A DNA stretch of 64,000 bases from Adiantum capillus-veneris (taxonomy: Eukaryota; Streptophyta; Polypodiopsida; Polypodiales; Pteridaceae): positions 119,405,018-119,469,017 of the forward strand of contig CM043958.1 of the NCBI GenBank assembly GCA_014529385.2, given 5' to 3'. This document shows, one piece after another, positions 11,390-22,816 of the stretch; the stretch's first letter is position 1, and the number at the start of each line of letters is the position of its first letter. The notes under the pieces are model-generated. The model searched no databases. It saw nothing but the letters and a program-made list of their open reading frames with translations, and was not told the DNA's origin. Made by a program: the position numbers and the translations under genes.

Positions 11390-12690
11390 GTGGTCTTGAT
11401 CTCCGTGCACCTCTAGACGAAGGTGTGCGGAGATCGGGCATGGCTAGAGAATGTGAGGTTGTTAGAGCTAGCAGCAAATGGTAGAAAAATCACAAACAGA
11501 CTACATAAATGCAACAGTCTTAAGAAGTGACTTTTGTACTTCAAAAATGCAAACGAACTTGTTACCCGGTGGTCTTTATCTCCGTGCACCTCTAGACGAA
11601 GGTGTACGGAGATCGGGCATGGCTAGAGAATGTGAGGTTGTTAGAGCTAGCAGCAAATGGTAGAAAAATCGCAAACAGACTACATAAATGCAACAGTCTT
11701 AAGAAGTGACTCGTGTACTTCAAAAACGCAAACGAACTTCGACAACCGAAGTAAAATAACACGATAAGACTTCAATAGCGTACACAGACTTTAAAACCCC
11801 TAATATATAGTCATTGACCAATAAATATGAGATTATTACCCTATGGTCCTAATCTTCGTGCACCTCTAGACTGAGGTGTGCGGGGATCGGGCATGGATAG
11901 AGAATGTGAGGTTGTTAGAACTAGTGACAAACAGTAGAAAAACCGCAAACAGACTTCAGAAACTTCAAAGTCTTCAGAAATGACGCAATCGGACTTCAAT
12001 AGCGCACAGAGACTGCAAAAACCCCAATATATAATCATTGACTAATAAAGACGAGATTATTACCCTGTGGTTCTGTTCTCCATGTACTTCTAGACTGAGG
12101 TGTGCGGAGATCGGGATGGCTAGAGAATGTGAGGTTGTTAGAGCTAGCGGCAAATAGTAGAAAAACCGCAAACAGACTTCAAAACGCAAAAGTCTTCAAA
12201 AATTACTTGTGTACTTCAAAAACGCAAACGGATTTTGACAAACGGAGTAAAATAACGTAATTGGACTTCAATAGCGCACACAGACTTCAAAAACCCTAAT
12301 ATATAATTACTGACCAATAAAGATGAGATTATTATCCTGTGATCCTGATCTCCATGCACCTCTAGACCGAGGTGTGCGGAGATGGGGCATGGCTAGAGAA
12401 TGTGAGGTTGTTAGAGCTAGCGTCAAATAGTAGAAAAATTACAAATGGACTTCAGAAATGCAAAAGTCTTCAGAAATGACGCAATTAGACTTCAAAAACG
12501 CAAATGGACTTCGATAAACAAAGTAAAATAACGCAATCGGACTTCAATAGCGTACACAGACTTCAAAAATCCTAATATATAGTCATTGATCCGATATTAT
12601 TACCTTGTGGTCTTGATCTTTCTGCACCTCTAGACCGAGTTGTGCGGGGATCGGGCATGGCTAGAGAATGTGAAGTTGTCATGTATTGTC
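11390..12690 (+). repeat. Six-copy direct repeat array upstream of the CACTA transposase
   Basis: The landmark CACCTCTAGAC..AGGTGTGCGG..GATCGGGCATGGCTAGAGA begins near 11,408, 11,587, 11,861, 12,085, 12,357 and 12,625 (spacing 179, 274, 224, 272, 268). Each is preceded by GAGATTATTACC and followed by GAATGTGAGGTTGTTAGAG. Between them run AAACGGACTTC/AATAGCGCACACAGACTTC phrases. Unit length varies by loss of an inner piece. It may be a 5'UTR/intron or subterminal repeat of the CACTA element. Confidence 0.75.
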
Positions 12691-12763
12691 ATGTAGTTAG
12701 TGGTATGTACTTATAACAAGAGTGATTTATTTATTTGTTGCATCATTGGTAGCTAAATAAAGT

Positions 12764-15700
12764 ATGGACGATAGGATGGCGTGTCCTTGTACACATTGCA
12801 AGCATCAGATATTTCAAAAACAAAAAATCTACAACCAGCACATACGCAATAATGGTCTCTTTCTCATAGAGCAACTACAAGACCTGTGTTATCGATCTCA
12901 TGGTCTGGAGGCAGTAGATCAACCTTTGCAAGTAGATATTGCTCCAACTTCATCCCAAAGAAGACAATTTTCAAACGAACAGCCATCCACTGAGTCCACC
13001 CAACTAATACCAAATTCCACATTTCAAGAAGTAGAAATGGAGCAGATGTTGGACGCGTTCTTTGACATAGATTCCATCATTGAAAACATAGAAGGCGACA
13101 ACATTCAAGGCAATACTGCGAACCAACCTCAGTCATCCCATCCATATCGACAACATGATAGCAACGATAAAGAGGGCGAGATGATGCAAATTCTTGCACG
13201 TATGCTGCTTTACAATGGTGCAAAATCTTAGTTCTCCGTACCGCTTTGGCAATGCTTAATTTGCAGTCTCTCTATGGGTGGTCTGACGCCTCCGTCACAT
13301 AGATTTTCAGGTAAATACATTGTATCGTAAGCATGCCAAAGTGTAAATTACAGTTCAATAATATAATCGTTGTGTTCACTTGTTGTTGTAACGACAGGTT
13401 GTTCAACGAGCTAATCTTGCCGGAAGGCAATCACATGCCCCCTACCCGTCCAACCGCTAAAAAGATTCTTACTAACTTGGGCTTGGATTATCACAAATAA
13501 CATACATGCTCTAATGATTGTATACTCTTTTCAATGAGTATGCAAATTTGGCACAATGTCCAATTGTGGGTCAAACAGGTATAGAGAGGACACACAAGGA
13601 AAATTTATCCCGGCAAAGGTCCTTGGACACTTTCCTATTCCAAGAATAAAGAGCATGTTCAGGTGCAAGTCTATAGCGGCTTTGATGACATGGCACTCAA
13701 ATACTAGGTCGACAGATGATGTGATGCGGGTATCCGCAGACTCTCGTACACGGAAGCACATAGAGGAAAGTTGGCCTACATTCAAGGATGAGCCTCGATG
13801 TATCCACTTTGGTCTGGCAATGGACGGAGTAAACCCATTTGGATTACGGAATTCTTCATGGAGCACATGGACTATTGCTTGGTTAATTATAATCTTCCAC
13901 CATGGCTAGCTATCAAGAAGGGCCATCTATTGTTGTCACTGATTGTACCAAGAAAGTACAAAGCAAAGAACATGGACGTCTATCTGGCACCACTTATAAA
14001 AGAGCTCCAAACCTTGTGGGTAGGGATTGATGTGGTTGATACGTCCCAACCAATCGGACGATGAAATGTACGTGTGTAAGGCATTCTCATGTGAACATGC
14101 ACGATTGGCCAGGCTTCGGTGAGTGTTCAGGTAAGTGCCTTTGAAACCCTCACATACATGTTATTCCTGGCTATGTCAACGCTTTTATATTTAGTTTTAT
14201 GATTTTTCAGACTTGAGTTACTCGGGCAATCATGCATGTCCGAAATGTGGTCCTCGACTTGGCTTCCGTCGCTCTGATCATTTGAGCAAAGACAATTTAC
14301 GAGGAGCATGGTAGATTTTTTCTTGAAGGACAAGAGCTACGTGGACCAAACATATGCAAATATGACATGCATCCACTGAAAGCGAGCGATTGGAAAAACA
14401 TGTGGCTGGAGAGGGGAGATTTCATGCCACCCAGAATGAAAATACTTTCTATTTTCCATGAAATCCCATATTGGAGTGATCTGTTGATTAATCATCTGCT
14501 CGACCCAATGCACATCTTTAAGACTATGGGGGAGATCATATGGAAAACCATCACTGAAAAAGGGAGAGCAAGGCCTAAAGAGATAACCTACAGGCTGGTG
14601 GGTCGAATGCCAGAGATGTGGCCTCGACTTAAACCCAATGGAAAGTTCACTATACTAAAAGGTCCATGGGTTCTGGTCGTGCAAAAGAGCAACAAGTGAC
14701 GAAGACTATATCTTCATTCAAAACTCCCACTAAGTGCATGCGATGTTTGAAAACGGCTTTTACGAGATATGATAATCTTAGTGGTCTTAAGTCCCACAAT
14801 TGGCACAAATTTTTACAGTTTATCTTACCAATTTCCATAAAGGATTTTTTGACAAATGACATTAGAAGAACAATCTATAAAGTCAACGAGTTGGTATGCT
14901 AGATCAGTTCAAAAGAGATAAGAAAATAAAGCATCGATGCATCACGCTTAAATGTTATTGAATCAGTGTGTATGGTGGAGAAGTACTTTCCAAAAAACAT
15001 TCTTACCATCCAAATTCATATACTTGTGCATGTGGTCGATGAAGTTGCAATTGTTGGGGTAGTCCATAACAGGTGGATGCTCTTCTTGGAGAGATTCATG
15101 AAGACTTTAAAGGGGTTTCTTCCCCAAAGGGCTCTTCCAGAGGGTAGCATGGCCAAAGGATGGCTTGTACAAGAGTCTCTTGTCCTCATCAGTGAATTTT
15201 TGGGATGAACTGATCTAGAGATACCTCAAATGTGGACTACTGAGGTCAACATCAAGGTGACAGCGGACAAGCCGCAGGGACAAGGCATCATTAGGAAGAT
15301 GGATATCACAATGCGATAAAAGGTTATGAGATTTACCTTCTCAACTCAGACATCATGCAAAAGTGGCTAGAGAGGTACAAAGGAAAAAAGCAACAGTGCT
15401 TGATAGATCACTTGCAACTCAAGCGCAACTGTGCCACTAGAAACCTTCCTTGTCCATATCATCTTCAAAAATTGCATGACTTTCCAACTGGGCAATGGTT
15501 AGATGCGACAATCTCAGAGACAAAAAGGAAGAGGATATGTCAAGGGGTTGCAATTGGCATGTAAATTTCACAACTTCCTTTTCGAGCTCCACATGATTAC
15601 GCTACTTTAGTAACTTTAAGTTTGTTTCAATTTTGTGGCTGCAATATAAAAAATCTGGAGCTTTGTAGTCGCATGGGAGACACTTTAGAGTGGAACGGAT

Positions 15701-16316
15701 AGATGAACAAAGGGTCACCTTCGACAGTGGAGTTAGGGAAAGCTTCATCTAAGAAAGTAGGAGTAGTGCCAGGGATAAGAACACCGACACAGAGACTAGC
15801 CAGCTTGAATACTTTGGCTACATCCAAGATATCTTGAAGATTATCTTTAAAAACTTCAATTTTTTTATCTTTGATGTCAAGTGGTTCAAAGTTATTACCA
15901 GCGGCCCTAATATAAATGTGCGGAAAGATAAGAGTGGATTGATTCAAGTGAACTCCAGGCGGGTGTGGACAGATGCGCGGGATATGTTTGTACTTCCGCA
16001 GCATTGTGAACAAGTTGTGTTCACAATAGATCCACTCTCGAGAGAAAATGATGAAAAAGATCTGTCTAAATCGCGTTGGCTCTATGTTGTTCAAGTTGCT
16101 TCCACGGAGTAAGAAAGTGTGTGAAGGATTGGAAGTTGAGGTCGAAGAGCTTCAAGAACAAAGTGCAGAGCCAACAGATGATGTAAGTTTGGATTTTGAG
16201 CTGGACATGAGTGGCGAGCAGATGCCTGAACCTAAAAATGAGCTTTCAAATACTGAAGTTGATGCGGAGAGCGACCAACAAGTGGAGTTTGATGACAAAG
16301 ATGCAAATGTATAGAT
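12764..16316 (+). pseudogene. CACTA TNP2-like transposase, frame-broken
   Basis: The 155-residue opening frame (12,764-13,231) carries CPCTHCKHQ, the Cys signature of the plant transposase-associated domain, then an acidic Gln/Ser-rich stretch. From about 13,480 the TNP2 core follows in several frames: NDCILF; KFIPAKVLGHFPIPRIKSMF; HFGLAMDGVNPFG (candidate first catalytic Asp); LPPWLAIKKGHLLLSL with MDVYLAPLIKEL; MHDWPGFGECSG (second Asp). An apparent intron (GTAAGT at 14,130 to TTTTTCAG at about 14,210) precedes a CPKCG segment. Then come IFHEIPYWSDLLINHLLDPMH, GLKSHNWHKFLQFILP, a DUF4218-like RPEGS-equivalent LPEGSMAKGW (to 15,208), and a DUF4216-like segment WFKV..GLIQVNSRRVW..DMFVLPQHCEQV (15,834-16,112) with an acidic tail to 16,314. 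At least six frame breaks rule out activity. Confidence 0.8.
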
Positions 16317-16535
16317 TGAGATAGACATCTTTGGTGCATCAACTCTCAGAGAAGATGAGATATTGACTACTAATTTTTGCTAGGAACTCTTTTGTAAAAG
16401 TCTTTTAATTAGTTTACAATACTGGATAGATTCATTGAGTTGAGATGCAGCTTCCTTTTTTTGTTATTTGCATTGCTTAAGCGTTTCATTTGTAAACTAA
16501 CATATTGTATCTGTGCTATTTGTGTATATGTAGCC

Positions 16536-16925
16536 ATGGCTGATGACAATGATACATACTCTCCTAGTTTTAGTTTTCCAGTCACTTCGACCGGCATGTC
16601 ACCCGAGCAAATGGGCTCCTTTCTGTACAGTTCACACCAGAGCAGGTTAGTTACACAGAACCTTTGGCCAGCTGGTTCCTCTAGACCTACTACGGCCGCC
16701 CCTACACCTAGGACTAGTGTGTTCCCTACACTGACCGGCCCCACACCTCACTCGAGTATGCCCCCTACATCGACGGGTGGTTCATCTTTGAGACAATGTA
16801 GGCATTGTTCTGGAGGCGGTGGTTGTTGTGGTAGCGGTTCTACCGATGCGTCCACACCAATGAAAGAGAGTCCACCACTCTCTTTTGTAGATAGTTCATT
16901 GATTGACACACCATGTACACCTTGA
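16536..16925 (+). CDS. Second ORF of the CACTA element, N-terminal part (130 aa)
   Basis: From the ATG of CCATGGCTGATGAC an open frame runs to a TGA at 16,923-16,925. The product is Ser/Thr/Pro-rich with three Pro-Thr phrases (PTPRTSVFPT, PTPHSSMPPT) followed by a Cys/Gly cluster CRHCSGGGGCCGSGS. It lies just downstream of the TNP2 relic, where CACTA elements encode a second protein (TNPA-type DNA-binding factor), and I infer it is the equivalent, although I do not recognise the sequence. The homologous reading continues beyond the stop in other frames to about 17,400. Confidence 0.45.
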   Translation: MADDNDTYSPSFSFPVTSTGMSPEQMGSFLYSSHQSRLVTQNLWPAGSSRPTTAAPTPRTSVFPTLTGPTPHSSMPPTSTGGSSLRQCRHCSGGGGCCGSGSTDASTPMKESPPLSFVDSSLIDTPCTP

Positions 16926-17400
16926 GAATCACAGAAGCATGATCCTAGCAAGGTGTAAAAGAGCAGGGATGGGGCTATTGTGGTGGATAGGGTCGAAAAG
17001 GCCATGCGATAGAGGATTTGGCAACTTTGTACTATTCAATTTGGCCACTCTGTGATGGAGATTTGGGATAATCAATATGATGAAAGAAATAGTTACATCG
17101 CCAATGCCATTCACAGAGAGTACATGCTGGAAGAGGGATATGGTCCAGTCTCGAATGATTGGATTTTTAGCGTGGTGATTGCCACAAGGTCATACTGTCA
17201 GTTAGAGGCGAGAGACAGGTACAAGGACAATGATCTAAAGCCAACATGATTGGATGCAGAGGAGTGGGCGGGGATTGCACGAGAAACACAAGAAAATCCT
17301 CAGAGATTTTAGCAGCAAAGAGATGCATCCAGAGCACGTTTGGAGTTTGTTGGAGCGTCACATCTTCAGAGTAGAGGCTACAACACACTTCGGAATGAGT
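16926..17400 (+). pseudogene. Continuation of the CACTA second ORF in broken frames
   Basis: After the stop at 16,925 an open frame at 17,052-17,249 reads NAIHREYMLEEGYGP and SNDWIFSVVIATRSY, resembling the helical region of plant transposon accessory proteins (similar to the family often labelled Ptta/En/Spm transposase, as I recall). Frames shift again after 17,249. No start or splice structure was fixed. Confidence 0.35.
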
Positions 17401-17689
17401 TTACAAGTATTATACGTTTGCTTTAAATTGTAAAAAATGTATATGTTATTTGAAGATTTATGGTATGATTAAACCATAATTTTGCAAGAAGTTGTCGTGA
17501 AGCGTCCTCTGACATGCCGAGAGGAGAAGTATGGATACAAGCATGGACTTGTGGCCCTTTTGACCCAGTTGCAAGAAGAGGGAGAGGCCGTCGAGACTGG
17601 GAGGCATTACCATGAGGGTGATATCCTCCATATATGTTTTTTTTTTTACCTGTGGTCTTCTTGATACAATTGTAATCATTTATTGTATA
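17401..17689. other. Unassigned spacer of the CACTA element
   Basis: A 60-codon frame (17,482-17,664) reads REEKYGYKHGLVALLTQLQE and may be one more exon of the preceding protein; nothing else is supported. Confidence 0.25.
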
Positions 17690-18060
17690 CATGTACAATT
17701 TCACGCTTATGTTTACGATTTTGCATTCCGTTTATGATTATGATTGTAGGTTATGGTTATGGTTTTGCAATTATGGTATGGCACAGAGGTTATGGTTATG
17801 GTTTGGAAGTCAAGTTATGGTTATGGTTTTGCAATGATGATATGGAAATCATGTTAGGGCTTGGCAATCTGCAAGTTATGGATATGTTTTTGCAATGATG
17901 ATATGGAAATCATGTTATGGTTATGGTTATGGTTATGCAATGCTGGTATGATTGTTATGGTTATGGTATGACAAGCAGGTTGTGGTTATGGTTATGGTAT
18001 GGCAAGTGGGTTATGTTTATGGTTTTGCGATTTGCAAATCATGTTTTAATTATGGCTATA
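17690..18060 (+). repeat. Degenerate TTATGG repeat tract
   Basis: GGTTATGGTTATGG units recur many times, interspersed with TTTTGCAATGATGATATGGA and ATGGAAATCATGTTA. Higher-order units of about 50-60 bp are suggested. This is not the plant telomere repeat TTTAGGG. It sits close to the presumed right end of the CACTA element and could be a subterminal array. Confidence 0.65.
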
Positions 18061-18589
18061 AAATCTTCATGCTGTTGTGCTTAAAGTTTGGAAGTTGACG
18101 TTATGGTTATGCTTTTGAGAACTTCTCATGTTTAAGCTTTGTTCTTCTTACAATTTTGCTAATTTGTATACACTCGCTCTTTAGTGTCAAACTGTAGGTG
18201 GAGTGCGGTTGCTTGTGCACTCTTCCTTTGGGTAGAGAGGGTTGTTTTCTGCTACTGTAGTACATGCAGCATCAGTTCCCAGTCCTCTCTACCCCAAAAA
18301 AAAATTGCACGTTTTTTCGTCGATACAGATCTCGATATACGCACTATTATAAGCCTCGAAATACGTGTCAATATGGTTTTTTTCCATACCGACATGTATT
18401 GGGACGCGTATAACGGCGTACATTTTATTCCTTTTTTTTATGGTAACTATACCGATGCATATACCGATAATATGATATCGACGATCATTTCCACGCTTAT
18501 TCCAGGGCTTTTTTACATTTAAAACAAGCTTTGAGTCATCGGTATCCATGTCGAATTTTGCACGGCGTGTTGTAGTGAAATATTATGTC
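18061..18589. other. Unassigned, CACTA margin and flank
   Basis: Open frames here lack signatures. ATACCGATGCATATACCGAT-type phrases (18,440-18,480) resemble phrases at 10,220-10,260, hinting at terminal similarity, but I could not align them. Confidence 0.3.
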
Positions 18590-19150
18590 AGTTATAAAAT
18601 AGTGAATGAATCTTTTTATTTCACCTTTCATTTCACATCTAACATGTCTTGACGTTTCTTGCATTCTATTGTTTTAGAATGTTAAAGTGAAGCTTCATCT
18701 TACATAATTCTAGTAAGTTCTATAGATACACACACACACACACACATACACACACACACACACACACACATTGATGACTTCTTTTTATTTCACATTTCAT
18801 TTCAGAGTCTCACCTAGCTTGACTTTTTCCGCATACTATAACTTAATTCTAGTCACTATCTGGAAAAGTCCCTTTTAAGCAGCCGTTAGCCAAGTTTCCT
18901 CCTCACAAAGAAGCAAACTAAAATACTAGCAAAAATTTAAAATTTGTATAATTGTTGAATTATTTTCTCACATATTTCACTCGTTTTTCTTCCCTTTACC
19001 ATGGTTTGCAACCGGCTAGTGTCGAATTTCAGTTGGCTCAAGGCTATGCTAAGGCATTTCTCTCGAACACTAAATTTCCAGTTGAACTCAAACTAATGAT
19101 TTTATCACTTTCTTATTGTTTTAGAAAGCCATCGTGACCCTTTCACTTGT
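18590..19150 (-). repeat. Dispersed repeat, arm 2 (inverted copy of 7.79-8.56 kb)
   Basis: Reverse complement of the arm at 7,788-8,560 with the same order of landmarks: TCTATTGTTTTAGAATGTTA and GTGAAGCTTCA, TTTCCTCCTCACAAAGAAG, CCATGGTTTGCAACCGGCTA, and TAGAAAGCCATCGTGAC. A CA microsatellite (18,727-18,770) is inserted where arm 1 has a GT run. Together the arms bracket about 10 kb including the CACTA element. Confidence 0.7.
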
Positions 19151-19185
19151 TTATCTTTAGAGTGTCCTTGCACTATGTAGGTAGT

Positions 19186-19445
19186 GGATATATATATATA
19201 TATATTTTAAAGCCATTAGAAATACCTTAGACTCTGAACAATCGTGAGTCTAAGGTGGTTATTTATAAATTCGTTCTCTCAAAACAATCATGAGTTTAAG
19301 GTGGCTATTTATAAGTTCATTTTGGTTTTATTTTATAAATTCAAAAAAAAATGTACATTAGGATCTCACAAATTAGGACCTTTCAAAATTAAATTTTGAA
19401 TATATTATTTTCACTCCCTTTTTGTTAGGAGCTCTTTGTGTGTTG

Positions 19446-19490
<45 letters not shown>
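19186..19490. repeat. TA run, short tandem pair and GA microsatellite
   Basis: A TA run at about 19,188-19,205; a pair of ACAATC(G/A)TGAGT(C/T)TAAGGTGG units about 55 bp apart (19,238 and 19,285); and a GA run at 19,449-19,489. No gene. Confidence 0.6.
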
Positions 19491-20251
19491 ACGAATGAAA
19501 TGGATAAGTGTATCTCTCTTTTTACTAGTATAAAGGTCTTTTAGGTTGATGAACTTTTCAATTCAATTTGTTATATTTTTACAATTTAATCGCTTTTCTT
19601 TCGTGACGTAAATGTGTAAAATTCTTTATGTGAAGTGCATGTAATCCAAGTGTAATCACAGAGTGATTTCCCCTTATCTTTTCGCTTTATATCTCATACC
19701 AATAGTGCAACTGACATTCAACCTTGAGGATCCAATGAGGGGAACTTTTTTTATGATTCTTAAATAGGATCTATGGTGCATATTGTTTGGAGATTTTGGA
19801 GATTCCCACCATTGATTGCACTTGAGTGAAGTATTTGTAATGATTGTAAAGGTACAGTTCTTTATTAACAAGTTAAATCAAAAGTATTATGTCCTTTCTA
19901 GCTCACAATTGGGCATGCAGTTCACTTGGAGTTCGCTTTGGTATCAGGGTGGATGCATGAATAGGTGGCCCGGTTTTAACCAGTTGAAAGTTTCTTTTGG
20001 AGGCTTAAAATTTAGGGGGTATGAAACTGGTGTTTTGGGCAAGAATTGTTTGAATTAAATATTTGTGTGGAGGATACAAAATTTTAAAAATCATGTGGAG
20101 GATTCAAAAACATGTGTGGAGCCCACGTCAGAACGAATGTTCAGTCGAATGTTTTCATGACTGTGACTTCTCTGTATCTTTGTGCCTTTCTCCTTGTGCG
20201 CCTTTCTCAGCTCGCTCTACAGCCCCTTGTGCACGCTGCTTATCCTTCGCT
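19491..20251. other. Flank upstream of the 20.2-kb gene
   Basis: No supported gene. Just before the ATG at 20,252 the composition becomes pyrimidine-rich (CTGTATCTTTGTGCCTTTCT), as in a plant 5'UTR, so promoter and leader probably lie within 20,060-20,251. Confidence 0.35.
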
Positions 20252-22490
20252 ATGGATAGCAACCTAAGAAAGATCCCAAGGAATGCAGCTCGACAGGTCT
20301 CCCCCACAAAGACCCGACATTCTCCCACGAAGGTATGTCACCTCTCTCTGTCTCTCTCTGTGTTGTGTACAACGGACCTGTGTGTAGTAGAGTACTGAGG
20401 TGTGGATACATTGAGTAATGAGTATGGATTTATTCCTTTCAGAGACAGAAGTTACAGCCTCCACCCAAAATCAGCCGCTTTGTTCACCCCAAGGATGTGG
20501 AGGTGCCATTAAAGGCATTCTGCACAACAAAGGAGGATTTTCACAGGGAATATGGGTTAAGTTTTGAGGGGAAAGATGTTAGGAAGTTGACAGATGCAGA
20601 TGTGCCCATATCCAACTGGATGAAAGTTTTCACGTGTCTTCCAGTGAAGGAGAAAAAAGTGCCGATAAAAACAACAAGGCCGGATCACTACAAGGCACTC
20701 TACCATCTCTACAAGCAGGTGTACCAATCCAAACCACCAAACTATCTGCTGGGAGTCAAGTTTGCACGCGGATATGTTTATTTCGTATGCACAGGTCCGG
20801 TAAAGTGGGCTGAGTTTGCATCTGAGGTGGTGAAGAATGTGACCAATGAAGGTCACTTAGATAGGAAAAGAGAACAATGGAAGTTAGAGACTTCCCAAGT
20901 ATCCATAGGTACCCCAAGTGGTTCTTCCATCTTCTTCGTAAATACCCCATCCGAAAGTACACCAGTAGGAAGTGGACTTTTTGCGACCACTTGGTCTGCC
21001 TTTAGTGTTGAAGTATCCACTTCCTTGCAAGAACTTATTGTTGAGGTTAGAAAATCTCATGACAATGTATCAACCGAGTGTCAGAAGGCTAAGGATTCAG
21101 TGGTCAAATCTGTTGCTGATGTGCACCGTTGCGAGGGTGCCCTTGACACCATCCGAATGCACTTCCCTGATGATGCCAATGTACCAACAGGCTTGCTTGA
21201 CAGCCTCCAAGAAAAATTTGACCAAGCAAAAGCCACCCTACAGCAGACACAGGTATGCTTTTAACTCCATCTGATTGTAGTATAATACATGCAAAGTACC
21301 ATACGGTATGATTTTTCATACCGGTAGGATTATATCATATTCGGTAAGGGTAGATGACAATACCGGTAGGATGTTATCATACCAGTAGGATTATACCCTA
21401 CCGGTATGATTATACCCTATCGGTATGATTATATCCTACCGGTAGGATGTTATTTTACCGGTAGGATTTAGGAGATAATCCTACCGGTATGATAACATCC
21501 TACTGGTATGGTTACATCCGACCGGTATGGTTAGATCCAACTGGTATGATAAAATCCAACCGGTTTGATGTTATGCTTTCGGTATACTGTTATCCTACCG
21601 GTATGATGTTACCGGATGTTATCCTACCGGTATGATGTTATACTATCCAGTATAATAACATTATACCGGTGGGATAACATCATACCAGCAGGATGTAACC
21701 ATACCGGTATGATAACATCATTATACCGATTTTCAAGCATTCATACCGATTTTATACCTGTTTGACATTTTGTGATAACAGAGGTCTCTTGCCTACAGGA
21801 AGAATTATCCAAATGCTTGGACCGTGAGGAAACCTTTGGTCTCTATGTCACGTTTGTGAGAGGCATGATTAGTCAACCAATGCTACCTGAAACCATAGTC
21901 TTGCCTGCACGAGTTTCAACTCCTGGACATAGCGTTGTTCTCATTGATGTGTGCAATGCTTGTGGTGTAAAAATTCATGATCACAATCGCTCAAGCCATG
22001 TTGTTCTATTGCCTTGTTCACATGCATACCATGCATTCTGCTATGCTCACTTGGCTGAGAAAGGAAAGTGCATGCTTAAGGATTTCCTCGGAGTTATTTC
22101 TGCAGAAGACCAATCCCTTCTAAAGAAGAAGCCAATTGAACCATACCCAAAAACAGGTGAGAAAATTGTTTCAATGGGTAATCAGGTGGTTGATTTTTGT
22201 CTTCTCTGATGTTTTTTTCAGAGTCAAGCTGCTTCAGAACTACTGCCGGTAAAGACACAGGGAACGATGCAGTGACGCCTGCATACAAGACACTTGTGGA
22301 GGTATTGATTGATGAAAATGTCCATGGTAATGCGGAGAAACCTGTTTCGAAAACAACAGAAGAAGAACAAAACTTTGAGGTAAAGGAGCAGAGTACGACT
22401 GGTGCTGAAGAGAAAACCCAGAATGAGGAAGACGATGTGTTGCTAGACACTGGCGTGCGGGTGACAAGATCAAAGACCCCGAGAAAATGA
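20252..22490 (+). CDS. Unknown spliced gene with RING-like Cys/His cluster, probably transposon-borne (4 exons, 505 aa)
   Basis: Exons 20,252-20,332, 20,443-21,252, 21,799-22,156 and 22,222-22,490 join in frame through GT..AG introns (phases 0, 0, 1). Exon 2 encodes a basic N-terminus, FCTTKEDFHREYGLSFEG, YLLGVKFARGYVYFVC, and a predicted coiled-coil (SLQELIVEVRKSHDNVS to LLDSLQEKFDQAKATLQQTQ). Exon 3 has a zinc-binding-like cluster VCNACGVKIHDHN..LPCSHAYHAFCYAHLAEKGKC (CX2C..CxHX2HX2C); the final CX2C of a true RING is not present. Exon 4 is acidic, Glu-rich, ending TRSKTPRK. The stop is TGA in place of a likely CGA, since the frame continues basic into a donor at about 22,505 and a Glu/Lys-rich exon at 22,558-22,816. 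I do not recognise the family. Intron 2 is filled with ACCGGT repeats. It faces a transposase-like gene on the other strand. Confidence 0.65.
21290..21750. repeat. ACCGGT-centred short repeats inside intron 2
   Basis: About twenty variants of TACCGGTATGATNATATCC/TACCGGTAGGATTATACC occur at roughly 20-bp intervals in both orientations; the central ACCGGT is its own reverse complement. All lie within the intron between 21,253 and 21,798 of the host frame. Confidence 0.8.
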
Positions 22491-22557
22491 GGCCAACGTG
22501 GCAAGAGTAAGTTTTTTCATTGATTATGGCTCTAATAAGTGATCTCTTGCTGCACAG

Positions 22558-22816
22558 ATTTCTAAAGCTGATGGTCGTGTAGATGTCAGGCTGGAGGGAA
22601 GTCCCGAGGAGACCCTTGCTCAACATATAAGAAAGGCAAAAAGAAAAAAAAATCGAGAAGACTGGAGATGAGAAGCCTGAAATGGAGCAAAAAATCAAGG
22701 AAGAGGAAGAGACCCAGGGGTAGCCAGAAGAGGAGATGGACATAGAAGACACTAAGGAGATGCTGAATATCGGCACAAGTTCTAACCCTAAACCCAGAGC
22801 CTGCAAAAGATTATAG
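22558..22816 (+). other. Probable original last exon of the 20.2-kb gene
   Basis: Follows a donor-like GGCAAGA/GTAAGTTT at about 22,505 and an acceptor TGCACAG ending at 22,557. It encodes an Lys/Glu-rich tail in a shifting frame (KPEMEQKIKEEEETQ, EEEMDIEDTKEMLNIG) with at least one internal stop, ending at TAG 22,814-22,816. It suggests that the TGA at 22,488 is a mutation and the native protein was longer. Confidence 0.4.

Larger units (their letters stand above)
10850..18180 (+). mobile_element. Decayed CACTA (En/Spm-like) DNA transposon, ends uncertain
   Basis: The element is defined by its content: a short-motif array (10.85-11.24 kb), a six-copy repeat array (11.39-12.69 kb), a TNP2-type transposase relic (12.76-16.32 kb), a second ORF (16.5-17.4 kb) and a TTATGG-rich tract (17.69-18.06 kb). 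A TAGTG that could be the right terminus occurs at 18,182-18,186 but no matching CACTA left end was found, so the limits are approximate. Confidence 0.5.

Noticed and set aside
13531-13866. Minus-strand 111-codon frame
   Set aside because: Antisense to the TNP2 core, which has clear motifs on the plus strand.
17690-18060. Interstitial telomere
   Set aside because: Unit is TTATGG, not TTTAGGG, and highly degenerate.
18182-18186. TAGTG as exact right terminus of the CACTA element
   Set aside because: No complementary CACTA end with extended similarity and no 3-bp duplication could be found.
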